Source of the DNA: Acidobacteriota bacterium
Lineage (GTDB): Bacteria > Acidobacteriota > Terriglobia > Bryobacterales > Bryobacteraceae
Assembly: GCA_016213725.1 (NCBI GenBank)
Contig: JACQZS010000311.1
Coordinates: 1 to 38,348 of the forward strand
Direction: 5' to 3'
DNA: 38,348 nucleotides
A program made the translations under genes and the position numbers. Below are positions 16,769 to 24,405 of the stretch, in pieces. The notes beneath the pieces were generated by a model. That model ran no database searches, was not told where the DNA came from, and was given only the letters and a program-made list of their open reading frames with translations. Position 1 is the first letter of the stretch; each line of letters starts with the position of its first letter.

Positions 16769-17938
16769 ATGATGAGAAGATTTGCGTTGATCACGGGACT
16801 GGGGGCGGCTCTGCTGGCGCAGACGCAGCCGGGCATGTTGCCGCCCAAGCCGGGCTTGCCGAAGGCCGGAGAGACTCAGCCGGGCCAGAGCGCGCCGAAA
16901 CAGCAGCCGGGCCAGGCGGCGCCCAGGCTGCCCGACGACCTGGCGGACGGGCCGGTCATCCGGGCCACTGTGAATGTGGTGCTGGTGCCGACGACTGTCA
17001 CCGACCGCTCCGGCCGCATCGTGAACGGGCTGAAGCCGCAGGACTTCGAGTTGTTCGACAACGAAAAGAAGCAGGAGGTCAACCGCGACGTTGCATTCCT
17101 GCCGCTGTCGATGGTGGTGTGCATTCAGCGCAGCAACAACATCGACGGCATGTTGCCCAAGATCCAGAAGATGGGCAACGTCATGCACGATCTGATGATC
17201 GGCCAGGACGGCGAGGCGGCGATCCTCTCCTTCGACCACCGCATCGAACTGCTCCAGGAGTTCACCCAGGACGCCGACAAGATGAACGAGGCGGTGAAGA
17301 AGCTCAAGCCGGGTGGACAGAACTTCCGCTTGAACGACGCCGTACAGACCGCCGCCCGCATGCTGCGGAACAAGAAGGACCGGCGGAAGGTGATTCTGCT
17401 CATCGCTCAAACGATGGACAAGTCTTCGGAGACCACAGTCAAAGAGGTGGCCACCGAACTGCAGGTCTACAACATCGACGTCTTCACGCTCAACATCAAC
17501 CGCCTGGTGACGCGCCTCACCGAAAAGCCGCAGGTGCCGCGGCCCGACCCCTTCCCGGCCGGCTCGCGCCCGCTGCCGGGGCTGGCGTCTCCAGATCCCA
17601 CCACCGCGGCCCAGATCTACGGCGCGCCGGGTTATGCCATCGACTTCGTGCCGGTGATCGAGGAGATCTTCACCGCCACCAAGGCGATCTTCGTGAAGAA
17701 CCCGGCTGAGGTGTATACGAGGTTCACCGGCGGCAGGGAGTTCTCCTTCACCACGGAGCGCGGGCTGGAAGATGCCATTGCCGCCATCGGCGGCGAAATC
17801 CGCAGCCAGTACATCCTCAGTTACTCGCCCAACAACAAGATGGAAGGCGGATTCCACAAGATCGAGGTCAAGGTGAACCGCCCGCAGCTGCGTGTCAGGA
17901 CGCGGCCGGGTTATTGGATGGCCGCCGTTCCCGACTAA
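16769..17938 (+). CDS. VWFA-related secreted protein of the acidobacterial type
   Basis: This is a 389-residue protein. The ATG at 16769 (or 16772) opens a signal peptide (MMRRFALITGLGAALLA, cleavage before QTQP). A Pro/Gln/Gly-rich linker follows at about residues 18-60. The domain then reads 'VNVVLVPTTVTDRSGRIVNGLKPQDFELFDNEKKQEV', a pattern I associate with the VWFA-related proteins that are abundant in Acidobacteria, and ends with 'GEIRSQYILSYSPNN' and 'HKIEVKVNRPQLRVRTRPGYW'. The metal-ion site is degraded: the strand that should read D-x-S-x-S is 'MVVCIQRSNNIDGM', without the aspartate. It begins 19 bases after mog on the same strand, so it may be transcribed with the cofactor genes, though no functional link is evident. 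Role unknown; protein-protein interaction in the envelope is likely. Confidence 0.85.
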   Translation: MMRRFALITGLGAALLAQTQPGMLPPKPGLPKAGETQPGQSAPKQQPGQAAPRLPDDLADGPVIRATVNVVLVPTTVTDRSGRIVNGLKPQDFELFDNEKKQEVNRDVAFLPLSMVVCIQRSNNIDGMLPKIQKMGNVMHDLMIGQDGEAAILSFDHRIELLQEFTQDADKMNEAVKKLKPGGQNFRLNDAVQTAARMLRNKKDRRKVILLIAQTMDKSSETTVKEVATELQVYNIDVFTLNINRLVTRLTEKPQVPRPDPFPAGSRPLPGLASPDPTTAAQIYGAPGYAIDFVPVIEEIFTATKAIFVKNPAEVYTRFTGGREFSFTTERGLEDAIAAIGGEIRSQYILSYSPNNKMEGGFHKIEVKVNRPQLRVRTRPGYWMAAVPD

Positions 17939-18022
17939 GCGCGCGCATACCCCATCCCTCCCTTGCCGGCGCGCTTGCCGGCCGCCGCAAACCGGGCAAT
18001 CCGGTCCGAATGCCTTGTGCAG

Positions 18023-18031
18023 TGATATGAT
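18023..18031 (+). promoter_or_regulatory. Possible extended -10 promoter of the beta-eliminating lyase gene
   Basis: TGATATGAT contains a TATGAT hexamer (five of six consensus bases) with the TG of an extended -10 directly in front. It lies 42 bases before the ATG at 18074. No -35 hexamer is recognisable at the usual distance. Confidence 0.33.
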
Positions 18032-18073
18032 GGCGCTTCCCTGCGCTGTCAGCGGGGCTATCACGAGGCATAA

Positions 18074-19519
18074 ATGAGCATTCTTCTCTCAAACGGTAAA
18101 GAGATCCCTATCGAGATGCACAAGATCCGCATTGTGCAGCGGGTGCGGCTGGCGCCTGCGGCAGAGCGGCTGCAGGCCATGGAGAAGGCCGGCTACAACA
18201 CCTTCATGTTGCGTTCGCGCGACATCTTCCTGGACATGCTGACCGATTCCGGCACCAACGCCATGACGGATCTCCAGCAGGCGGCCATGATGCAGGCCGA
18301 CGACGCCTATGCCGGTTCTGAAAGCTTCTACCGCCTGACCGACGCCGTCGAAGACGTCTTCGGCTACAAATACGTCCTGCCGGTGCACCAGGGCCGCGCC
18401 GCCGAGCACCTGCTCGCCAAGACCTTCATCAAGCCCGGCCAGGTGGTGCCCATGAACTACCACTTCACCACCACCCGCGCGCACTTTGAACTGGTGGGCG
18501 GCACGGTGCTTGAGCTGTATGCGGACGAGGCTCTCAATACCCAATCCTCGCACCCGTTCAAGGGCAACATCGATCTGGCCCGGCTCAAGGAGTGCATCGA
18601 CAAGTACGGGGCCGAAAAGATCAGCTTCGTGCGCATGGAAGCCACCACGAACCTGCTCGGCGGCCAGCCGTACTCGATGGAGAACCTCAAGGCGATCAAG
18701 GCCATGATCGAGCCGCTGGGCATCTTCCTGCTCATTGACGGCAGCCTGATCTCGGAGAACGCCTACCTCATCAAGCAGCGCGAGGCGGGCTATGCGGACA
18801 AGAGCATCAAGGAGATCATCCGCGAAATGATGGAAATCGCCGACATCCTCTACCTGTCGGCGCGCAAGTCGTGCTCCGTGCGCGGCGGCATGATCGCCAC
18901 CAACCGCAAGGACCTCCACGACGCCATCCGGCCCTGGCTGCCGGTCTACGAGGGCTTCTTCACCTACGGTGGCATGTCGTCGCGCGAGATCGAGGCGATG
19001 GCCGTGGGTATGCGCGAAATGACCGAATTGGAAGTGGCCGGCTCGGCCGCCGACGCCATCAAGTACTTCGTGAACCGCTGCGTGGAGGAAGGCATCCCCG
19101 TCGTCACGCCGCCCGGCGGGCTGGCCTGCCACGTGGACGCCAGGCGCATGATTCCCCATGTGCCGCAATCGCAGTATCCGGCCGGCGCCATGTCCGCGGC
19201 CATCTATATCGCCGCCGGTATCCGCACCATGGAGCGCGGGTCGGTCTCGATGGACAGAGACCGCGAAGGCAACGACGTGCCATCGGACCTCGAGTTGTGC
19301 CGCCTGGCCGTGCCGCGCCGCATCTTCACCATGTCGCACTACGAATATGCAGTGGACCGCCTGAAGTGGATCAAAGCCAACGCGGACCTCATCGGCGGCC
19401 TGGTGTTCTTCGAAGAACCGCCCGTGCTGCGCTTCTTCGCCGGCCTGATGAAACCGCTGGGCGGCTGGGGGCAGAAGCTCGCCGCCAAGTTCGCCCAGGA
19501 CTTCGGCCCGAACTGCTAA
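18074..19519 (+). CDS. Tyrosine phenol-lyase/tryptophanase-family beta-eliminating lyase
   Basis: This is a 481-residue PLP enzyme that aligns by eye over its whole length with tyrosine phenol-lyase (TPL) and tryptophanase: 'AGYNTFMLRSRDIFLDMLTDSGTNAMTD', 'PVHQGRAAEHL', 'FTTTRAHFE', 'LSARKSCSVRGG', 'YEGFFTYGGMSSREIEAMAVGMRE', 'GIRTMERGSVS'. Known members split tyrosine or tryptophan to phenol or indole, pyruvate and ammonia. Lys265 is the expected PLP lysine. The 'MERG' arginine matches the TPL residue that contacts the phenol hydroxyl (isoleucine in tryptophanase), favouring a TPL-like enzyme. Two differences stand out: the D-A-T-R motif is D-G-S-L (222-225), so the PLP-contacting arginine is lost, and S-G-K-K-D is S-A-R-K-S. 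Substrate is therefore uncertain. No amino-acid permease adjoins it. A strong terminator follows. Confidence 0.82.
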   Translation: MSILLSNGKEIPIEMHKIRIVQRVRLAPAAERLQAMEKAGYNTFMLRSRDIFLDMLTDSGTNAMTDLQQAAMMQADDAYAGSESFYRLTDAVEDVFGYKYVLPVHQGRAAEHLLAKTFIKPGQVVPMNYHFTTTRAHFELVGGTVLELYADEALNTQSSHPFKGNIDLARLKECIDKYGAEKISFVRMEATTNLLGGQPYSMENLKAIKAMIEPLGIFLLIDGSLISENAYLIKQREAGYADKSIKEIIREMMEIADILYLSARKSCSVRGGMIATNRKDLHDAIRPWLPVYEGFFTYGGMSSREIEAMAVGMREMTELEVAGSAADAIKYFVNRCVEEGIPVVTPPGGLACHVDARRMIPHVPQSQYPAGAMSAAIYIAAGIRTMERGSVSMDRDREGNDVPSDLELCRLAVPRRIFTMSHYEYAVDRLKWIKANADLIGGLVFFEEPPVLRFFAGLMKPLGGWGQKLAAKFAQDFGPNC

Positions 19520-19543
19520 TCAACAACCAATTGCCGATCAGAA

Positions 19544-19581
19544 TCGCGCCGGAGCCGGCCAGCTCCGGCGCGAAGTTTTCT
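19544..19581 (+). terminator. Rho-independent terminator after the lyase gene
   Basis: TCGCGCCGGAGC (19544-19555) pairs perfectly with 19562-19573 around a 6-base loop. The downstream bases AGTTTTCTT supply a T-rich tract. It lies 24 bases after the lyase stop and ends only 15 bases before the first start codon of the sensor kinase gene. Confidence 0.75.
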
Positions 19582-19596
19582 TGAGGGTGTGCTTCC

Positions 19597-21069
19597 ATGG
19601 AAGGTGACGCCGTCATGAACAGCATCTTCCAAAAGCCGTTCTCCCTTTCAGGGCTGGTGATGGGATTGGGAGGCGTGGCGCTGGTGACGTTTTTCTGCTC
19701 GAACCTGCCGCGCGCGAACGTCACCACGGCCGGATTCCTGTTCCTGATGGTGGTGCTGGGCGTGGCGGCCACCAGCGGCTTGCGGGTGTCGGTCCTCATC
19801 TCGCTGGCCTCCATGCTCTGCTACAACTTCTTCTTCCTGCCTCCGCTGGGGCGGTTGACCATCGCGGATCCGGAAAACTGGGTGGCGCTGTTCACCTTCC
19901 TGCTCACCGCTCTGGTGGCCAGCCATCTCTCCAACCGCGCCCAGGTGCAGGCCGCGGAAGCGAAGCGGCGACAGCATGAGACCGAGCAGCTCTACGCGCT
20001 CAGCCGCGCCATTCTTCTCACCGAGGCGGTGAGACCCATTGGAACGCAAGTGGCGCAGACCATCGCCCAGGTGTTTGAACTCAGCGCCGTGGCAATTCTG
20101 GATGCCAAGTCAGGGCAGAGATTCCAGGGAGGCGCGCGCGAAGTGGAGGAAGGTGACGCCCGCCTGGAGGAGGTGGTGCGCGTCGGCGGGCATCGCCGCT
20201 ACGACGCGGAAGTGCTGGATATCTGGCCCATCAGTCTCGGCGGCAGCCCGATTGGAGCGCTTGCCGCCGTGGGAAACCGTGTTTCCGATGGAGCCGTTCA
20301 GTCGATGCTCAACCTGGTGGCCATCGCACTGGAGCGCGTCAGGACGGAAGAGGCCGCCAACCGCGCGGAGGTGGCGCGGCAGAGCGAGGAGTTCAAGTCC
20401 ACGCTCCTGGATGCCATTGCGCACGAGTTCAAGACGCCGCTGACATCCATCAAGGCGGCGGCCACGGGGCTGCGGACAATTGATCCGGAGCGCGTGGATG
20501 ATCAGCAGGAGCTCACCGCCATCATCGACGAAGAAGCAGACCGGCTCAGCCAACTGGTGACGGAAGCCGTGAAAATGGCGGAAATCGACGCCGGCAAGGT
20601 GAAGCTGAATCGCATTCATACCGGCGGCGAGCAATTGCTGGAATCAGCCCGGCGGAGCTTCGAGGGACGGGGCGCCGAGCGCATCGCCGCACAGGCCATT
20701 GAGTCGGCCGCGGTTCTGGTGGACGGCGAGCTGATGGTGCTGGCCATCCGGCAAGTGCTCGACAACGCCCTGAAATATTCAGCCGCGGAATCGCAGGTGC
20801 GTTGCGCGGGCCGCGTGGAGGGCGGGTCGCTCCTTCTGCGCATTGCGGACCAGGGCTCCGGCATCCCCGACCGCGACCGCGAGCGGGTCTTCGACAAGTT
20901 CTACCGGAGGGCGAGCACGTTGCACAAAGTGCCGGGCAGTGGCTTGGGTCTGCACATCGCGCGGGAGATTACGCGCATGCACGGCGGCGATCTGTGGGTG
21001 GAAGATGGAGCGGGGCAGGGCGCCGTCTTCTGCTTCCGGCTGCCCCTGGCCACAGGAGGCAAGCCATGA
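19597..21069 (+). CDS. kdpD: KdpD C-terminal-half sensor histidine kinase (DUF4118-GAF-kinase)
   Basis: A protein of 490 residues (484 if the ATG at 19615, which follows GGAAGGTGAC, is used). It corresponds to the second half of the ~890-residue E. coli KdpD. Residues ~20-110 hold four membrane segments in the DUF4118 pattern ('SMLCYNFFFLPPLGRLTIADPENW'). A GAF-like domain follows (~130-260), then the kinase: phospho-accepting His276 in 'AIAHEFKTPLTSIKA', the N box 'QVLDNALKYS', the G1 box 'IADQGSGIP', the F box 'VFDKFYR' and the G2 box 'GSGLGLHIA'. The N-terminal KdpD and Usp input domains are missing and are encoded as two separate proteins 7 kb downstream. The kinase should sense low potassium or turgor and phosphorylate KdpE, whose gene overlaps it by 4 bases. 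The symbol covers only this half. Confidence 0.9.
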   Translation: MEGDAVMNSIFQKPFSLSGLVMGLGGVALVTFFCSNLPRANVTTAGFLFLMVVLGVAATSGLRVSVLISLASMLCYNFFFLPPLGRLTIADPENWVALFTFLLTALVASHLSNRAQVQAAEAKRRQHETEQLYALSRAILLTEAVRPIGTQVAQTIAQVFELSAVAILDAKSGQRFQGGAREVEEGDARLEEVVRVGGHRRYDAEVLDIWPISLGGSPIGALAAVGNRVSDGAVQSMLNLVAIALERVRTEEAANRAEVARQSEEFKSTLLDAIAHEFKTPLTSIKAAATGLRTIDPERVDDQQELTAIIDEEADRLSQLVTEAVKMAEIDAGKVKLNRIHTGGEQLLESARRSFEGRGAERIAAQAIESAAVLVDGELMVLAIRQVLDNALKYSAAESQVRCAGRVEGGSLLLRIADQGSGIPDRDRERVFDKFYRRASTLHKVPGSGLGLHIAREITRMHGGDLWVEDGAGQGAVFCFRLPLATGGKP

Positions 21070-21764
21070 ATATGGGCCGCATCCTGGTGGTAGACGACGA
21101 ACCCCAAATCCGCCGGGTGCTGCGCACCACTCTCTCCGCACAGGGCTATGAAGTGTTCGATGCCAGAACCGGAGAAGCCGCGCTGCTGGCCATCCGGGAG
21201 CAGCGCTTTGATCTCGTCCTGCTGGACGTGAATATGCCCGGCATCGGTGGCATGGAAGCCTGCCGGGAGATCCGCAGCGGCTCCGATGCCGCCATCATCA
21301 TGCTCACCGTGCGCAACACGGAGCAGGACAAAGTGAAGGCTCTCGACGCCGGCGCCGACGACTACATCACCAAGCCGTTCGGCATTCCGGACCTGCTGGC
21401 CCGCATCCGCGCGGCGCTCCGCCGGCTCCCCGTGTTGCAGGGCGGCGAGAGCGAAGTGATCCGCCTGCAGGGCGTGGAGATCGACCTGCAGGCCCGCCGC
21501 GTCCGCAAGGGCGACAAGGAGTTCCGCCTCACTCCCAAAGAGTACGATCTCCTGCACTACCTGGCCGCCAACCCGCGCACGCCCATCCCTCACACCAAGC
21601 TGCTGCAGGCCGTCTGGGGGCCCGACTACGGCGACCAGGTGGAGTACCTCCGGGTGTTCGTCAATCAGCTCCGGAAGAAGATCGAGCTGGATCCCTCCCA
21701 GCCCCAATACCTGCTCACGGAGCCGTGGGTGGGCTACCGCTTCGAACCGCCCGCGGGCAAGTAA
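21066..21764 (+). CDS. kdpE: Kdp response regulator KdpE (OmpR family)
   Basis: This is a 232-residue protein. The ATG at 21066 overlaps the kinase stop as ATGA, so kinase and regulator are coupled. The receiver domain (1-120) has acidic residues in 'LVVDDEP', phospho-acceptor Asp54 in 'VLLDVNMPG', a Thr in 'IMLTVRN' and Lys in 'DDYITKPFG'. The C-terminal winged-helix DNA-binding domain (~135-228) shows 'RLTPKEYDLLHYLAANP' and 'VEYLRVFVNQLRKKIE', as in KdpE. Phosphorylated KdpE is known to activate kdpFABC, and the target here is presumably the region 21765-21902 just downstream of its own gene, which holds a KdpE-like site. A 7-bp hairpin overlaps its stop codon (21754-21773) but has no T-run. 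Confidence 0.93.
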   Translation: MNMGRILVVDDEPQIRRVLRTTLSAQGYEVFDARTGEAALLAIREQRFDLVLLDVNMPGIGGMEACREIRSGSDAAIIMLTVRNTEQDKVKALDAGADDYITKPFGIPDLLARIRAALRRLPVLQGGESEVIRLQGVEIDLQARRVRKGDKEFRLTPKEYDLLHYLAANPRTPIPHTKLLQAVWGPDYGDQVEYLRVFVNQLRKKIELDPSQPQYLLTEPWVGYRFEPPAGK

Positions 21765-21850
21765 GCCCGCGCCGCCGGCGCCGTCCGCTCAGGCCCGCCC
21801 CGCGCTCAGCAAAAGGCGATTTGCGCTCATAACGGAATCCTTAGGCCCCC

Positions 21851-21867
21851 TTTATGACTTCTTTACG
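21851..21867 (+). promoter_or_regulatory. Candidate KdpE-binding site and kdp promoter
   Basis: TTTATGACTTCTTTACG resembles the T-rich KdpE target known upstream of E. coli kdpFABC, in which TTTATA and TTTACA elements are separated by a few T-rich bases. It stands out in GC-rich DNA and lies 36 bases before the first gene of the kdpFABC unit. An imperfect -35/-10 pair (ATGACT at 21854-21859, TAGCAT at 21878-21883, 18-base spacer) overlaps it. Site identity is inferred from similarity and position only. Confidence 0.5.
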
Positions 21868-21902
21868 GCTTCGCTCTTAGCATCGTGAGTGGAGACGAAT
21901 CA

Positions 21903-22427
21903 ATGCAGATGAAGTTCTCAGAACCGGAGGGCGCAGGAGTGGCACCGGAACCGGTGCGCCCTCCCTGGACTATGGAGGTGCACGTGCTCTACACCGGCGT
22001 CGCTTCCACCTTGGCCGCGCTGCGCACCGCGGCGCAGTTTGCCCAGGGACTTGGCGCACGCATCCGCCTGCTGGTCCTCGAAACCGTGCCCTATCCCCTG
22101 CCGGTGGACCGCCCGGAGCATGACCTCGCCTTCCTCCGGCGGCGTTTCCGTGCGCTTGTTGAAACCAGCGCCCTCGACAGCGCCGGTACGCCGGTGGAAG
22201 CCACGGCGGAGATCGTTCTCTGCCGCGGAACCTGGGAAGGCCTCGAGAAGCGGCTCGCCCGCCGTTCCGTCATCGTCATCGGCCGCCGCAACAACAACTG
22301 GAGGACCCGTGCCCTCTGGCGGTGGACCGCCGAAGACCGCCTCGCCCGCCGTTTGCGCTCCGCCGGCCATCACGTGGTCCGCACCTCGTGCGGCGTCCCG
22401 GAGCACGGCGCCCGCTCGTTTCAATAG
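21903..22427 (+). CDS. Universal-stress-protein-like protein preceding kdpF
   Basis: This is a 174-residue protein. I chose the ATG at 21903 because a GGAG lies 9 bases upstream; a GTG at 21885 would be 6 codons longer and has no Shine-Dalgarno. The fold looks like an alpha/beta Usp/Rossmann domain: strand 'VHVLYTGVA', a helix 'LAALRTAAQFAQGLGARIRLLVLETVPYPLP', a second strand 'ATAEIVLCRG' and 'KRLARRSVIVIGRRNNNW', which is the place of the usual G-x-x-G-x(9)-G-[ST] nucleotide loop. That loop is not intact. It opens the kdpFABC unit, 8 bases before a microprotein gene. Usp domains occur inside KdpD itself, so a regulatory role in the Kdp system is plausible but unproven. I do not recognise a named family. 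Confidence 0.65.
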   Translation: MQMKFSEPEGAGVAPEPVRPPWTMEVHVLYTGVASTLAALRTAAQFAQGLGARIRLLVLETVPYPLPVDRPEHDLAFLRRRFRALVETSALDSAGTPVEATAEIVLCRGTWEGLEKRLARRSVIVIGRRNNNWRTRALWRWTAEDRLARRLRSAGHHVVRTSCGVPEHGARSFQ

Positions 22428-22435
22428 GACTCGTC

Positions 22436-22519
22436 ATGGCCGATCTCTTCTACCTCGCCACAGCCCTCGCGTTCTTCGCCCTTTGCTGGGCGCTCACCAA
22501 GGCCTGCGAAAAGCTCTGA
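22436..22519 (+). CDS. 27-residue membrane microprotein between the Usp-like gene and kdpF
   Basis: The frame encodes a start Met, one hydrophobic helix with no charged residue (about residues 3-20) and a short polar tail ending ACEKL. It has the same length and design as KdpF, which follows 21 bases later. The sequence is '[14 protein letters not shown]' plus '[13 protein letters not shown]'. Its ATG is 8 bases after the stop of the Usp-like gene, and GGAC is the only weak Shine-Dalgarno. Small membrane proteins with this layout occur before kdpF in some bacteria, but I know no established function. Likely roles are stabilising KdpFABC or interacting with the sensor; both are inference. Confidence 0.6.
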   Translation: MADLFYLATALAFFALCWALTKACEKL

Positions 22520-22540
22520 TACCTCTCCCAAGGAACTCCC

Positions 22541-22624
22541 ATGGACTACCTGCTCGGCGCCGCTTGCGCCGCACTGCTCTTTCTCTATCTCCTCTTCGCT
22601 CTGCTCAAGCCGGAGCGGTTCTAA
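22541..22624 (+). CDS. kdpF: KdpF, small membrane subunit of the potassium ATPase
   Basis: This is a 27-residue single-span protein, '[18 protein letters not shown]' followed by 'FALLKPERF'. The ending K-P-E-R-F is typical of KdpF. The gene starts after an AAGGAA Shine-Dalgarno and lies 10 bases before kdpA. In E. coli KdpF stabilises the KdpABC complex in the inner membrane. Length, position and the C-terminal motif all agree. Confidence 0.88.
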   Translation: MDYLLGAACAALLFLYLLFALLKPERF

Positions 22625-22634
22625 GGACCCATCC

Positions 22635-24404
22635 ATGACTCCCAACGGCCTCCTGCAAATCGCCGTCTACTTCGCGCTCCTGGTGCTGCTCACCAAACCC
22701 ATGGGCGCCTTCATGGCGCGCGTCTTTCAAGGCGAACGCACCTTTCTCCATCCCGTGCTGGCGCCGCTCGAGCGCATCTGCTACCGCGCCGCCGGCATCC
22801 GCCCCGATAGCGAGCAGCGCTGGACCCAATACTCCGCCAGCCTGCTCGCCTTCAGCTTCGTCAGCCTCGTGTTTGTCTACCTGCTCCAGCGCTGCCAGGG
22901 CTGGCTGCCGTTGAACCCCATGGGCCTCGGCGCCGCCGCGCCCATCGCGCCGGACCTCGCCTTCAACACCGCCGTCAGCTTCACCACCAACACCAACTGG
23001 CAGGCCTACTCCGGCGAATCCACCCTCAGCTACCTCGTGCAGATGGCCGCCCTCGCCGTGCAGAACTTCGCCTCCGCCGCCGCCGGCGTCGCCGTCGCCG
23101 TCGCGCTCACCCGCGGCTTCGCTCGCCAGCAGGCCACCTCCATCGGCAACTTCTGGGTGGACCTCACCCGCGCCGTCGTCTATCTCTTCCTCCCGCTCTC
23201 GTTGCTCAGCGCGCTTTTCTTCTGCTCGCAGGGCGTCATCCAGAACTTCGCGCCCTCTACCAAAGCCGTCACGCTGGAGGGCCGGCCGCAAGTCATCGCG
23301 CAAGGCCCCGTCGCTTCGCAGGAAGCCATCAAGATGCTGGGCACCAACGGCGGCGGCTTCTTCAATGCCAACTCCGCCCACCCCTTCGAAAATCCCACGC
23401 CCCTCACAAACCTCATCCAGATGCTCCTGATCTTCGTCATCCCCGCCGGCCTCACTTACACCTTCGGGCGCATGGTGGGCGACCAGAGACAGGGCTGGGC
23501 GATCTTCGCCGCCATGGCCGTGCTGTTCCTGCTCGGCGTCTTCGTGCTCTATGGCGCCGAGCAATCCGGCAACCCGATCCTCGCCAGGCTCGGCCTGCAA
23601 ACCGCGCCCACCGCCACCCAGCCCGGCGGCACCATGGAGGGCAAGGAAGTGCGCTTCGGTATCGCCGCCACCGCGCTCTTCGCCACCATCACCACCGGCG
23701 CCAGTTGCGGCGCCGTCAACGGCATGCACGACAGCTTCACGCCGCTCGGCGGCCTCGTCCCGCTCTTCAATATGCAGACCGGCGAAGTGATCTTCGGCGG
23801 CACCGGCGCCGGCCTCTACGGCATGCTGCTCTTCGCCATCCTTGCTGTCTTCATCGCCGGCCTCATGGTGGGCCGCACGCCGGAGTACCTCGGCAAGAAG
23901 ATCGAAGGCAAGGAGGTGAAGATGGCCATGCTCGCCCTCATCGCCACCTCCGCCGCCATCCTGCTCTTCACCGGCGCCGGCGCCGTCATCGACTTCGCCA
24001 AAGCCTCTTACTGGAACGCCGGCGGCCCCGCCACCGCCAACCTCAACAACGCCGGCCCGCACGGCTTCGGCGAACTCCTCTACGCTTACTCGAGCGCCGC
24101 CGCCAACAACGGCAGCGCCTTCGCCGGCCTCAACGCCAACACGCCCTGGTACAACCTCACCCTCGGCCTGGCCATGCTCGTCGGCCGCTTTCTCATCATC
24201 GTCCCGATGCTCGCCGCCGCCTCCAGGCTGGCCGCCAAGAAGAAGCTCGCCGCCACCACCGGAACCCTGCCCACCCACGGCCCGCTCTTCGTCACGCTCC
24301 TCGTCGGCACCGTGGTCATCGTCGGCGCGCTCACGTTCTTCCCCGCGCTCTCCTTGAGCCCCGTGGTGGAGCATCTCCTCATGCTGCAAGGGAGGCTTTT
24401 CTAA
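22635..24404 (+). CDS. kdpA: Potassium-transporting ATPase subunit KdpA
   Basis: This is a 589-residue inner-membrane protein with about ten membrane spans. It forms the potassium-selective pathway, descended from four fused channel-like units. All four pore-loop regions are visible: '[18 protein letters not shown]', '[20 protein letters not shown]', '[21 protein letters not shown]' and '[17 protein letters not shown]'. Length is close to the family's usual ~560-590. An AAGGA lies before the ATG at 22635. The stop is followed after a single base by the kdpB start. Codons are strongly C-ending, as in the rest of the 22-31 kb block. Confidence 0.96.
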   Translation: MTPNGLLQIAVYFALLVLLTKPMGAFMARVFQGERTFLHPVLAPLERICYRAAGIRPDSEQRWTQYSASLLAFSFVSLVFVYLLQRCQGWLPLNPMGLGAAAPIAPDLAFNTAVSFTTNTNWQAYSGESTLSYLVQMAALAVQNFASAAAGVAVAVALTRGFARQQATSIGNFWVDLTRAVVYLFLPLSLLSALFFCSQGVIQNFAPSTKAVTLEGRPQVIAQGPVASQEAIKMLGTNGGGFFNANSAHPFENPTPLTNLIQMLLIFVIPAGLTYTFGRMVGDQRQGWAIFAAMAVLFLLGVFVLYGAEQSGNPILARLGLQTAPTATQPGGTMEGKEVRFGIAATALFATITTGASCGAVNGMHDSFTPLGGLVPLFNMQTGEVIFGGTGAGLYGMLLFAILAVFIAGLMVGRTPEYLGKKIEGKEVKMAMLALIATSAAILLFTGAGAVIDFAKASYWNAGGPATANLNNAGPHGFGELLYAYSSAAANNGSAFAGLNANTPWYNLTLGLAMLVGRFLIIVPMLAAASRLAAKKKLAATTGTLPTHGPLFVTLLVGTVVIVGALTFFPALSLSPVVEHLLMLQGRLF

Positions 24405-24405
24405 C

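Noticed and set aside
18015..18020. TTGTGC as the -35 of the lyase promoter
   Set aside because: It is only 5 bases from the TATGAT hexamer, which is not a functional spacing.
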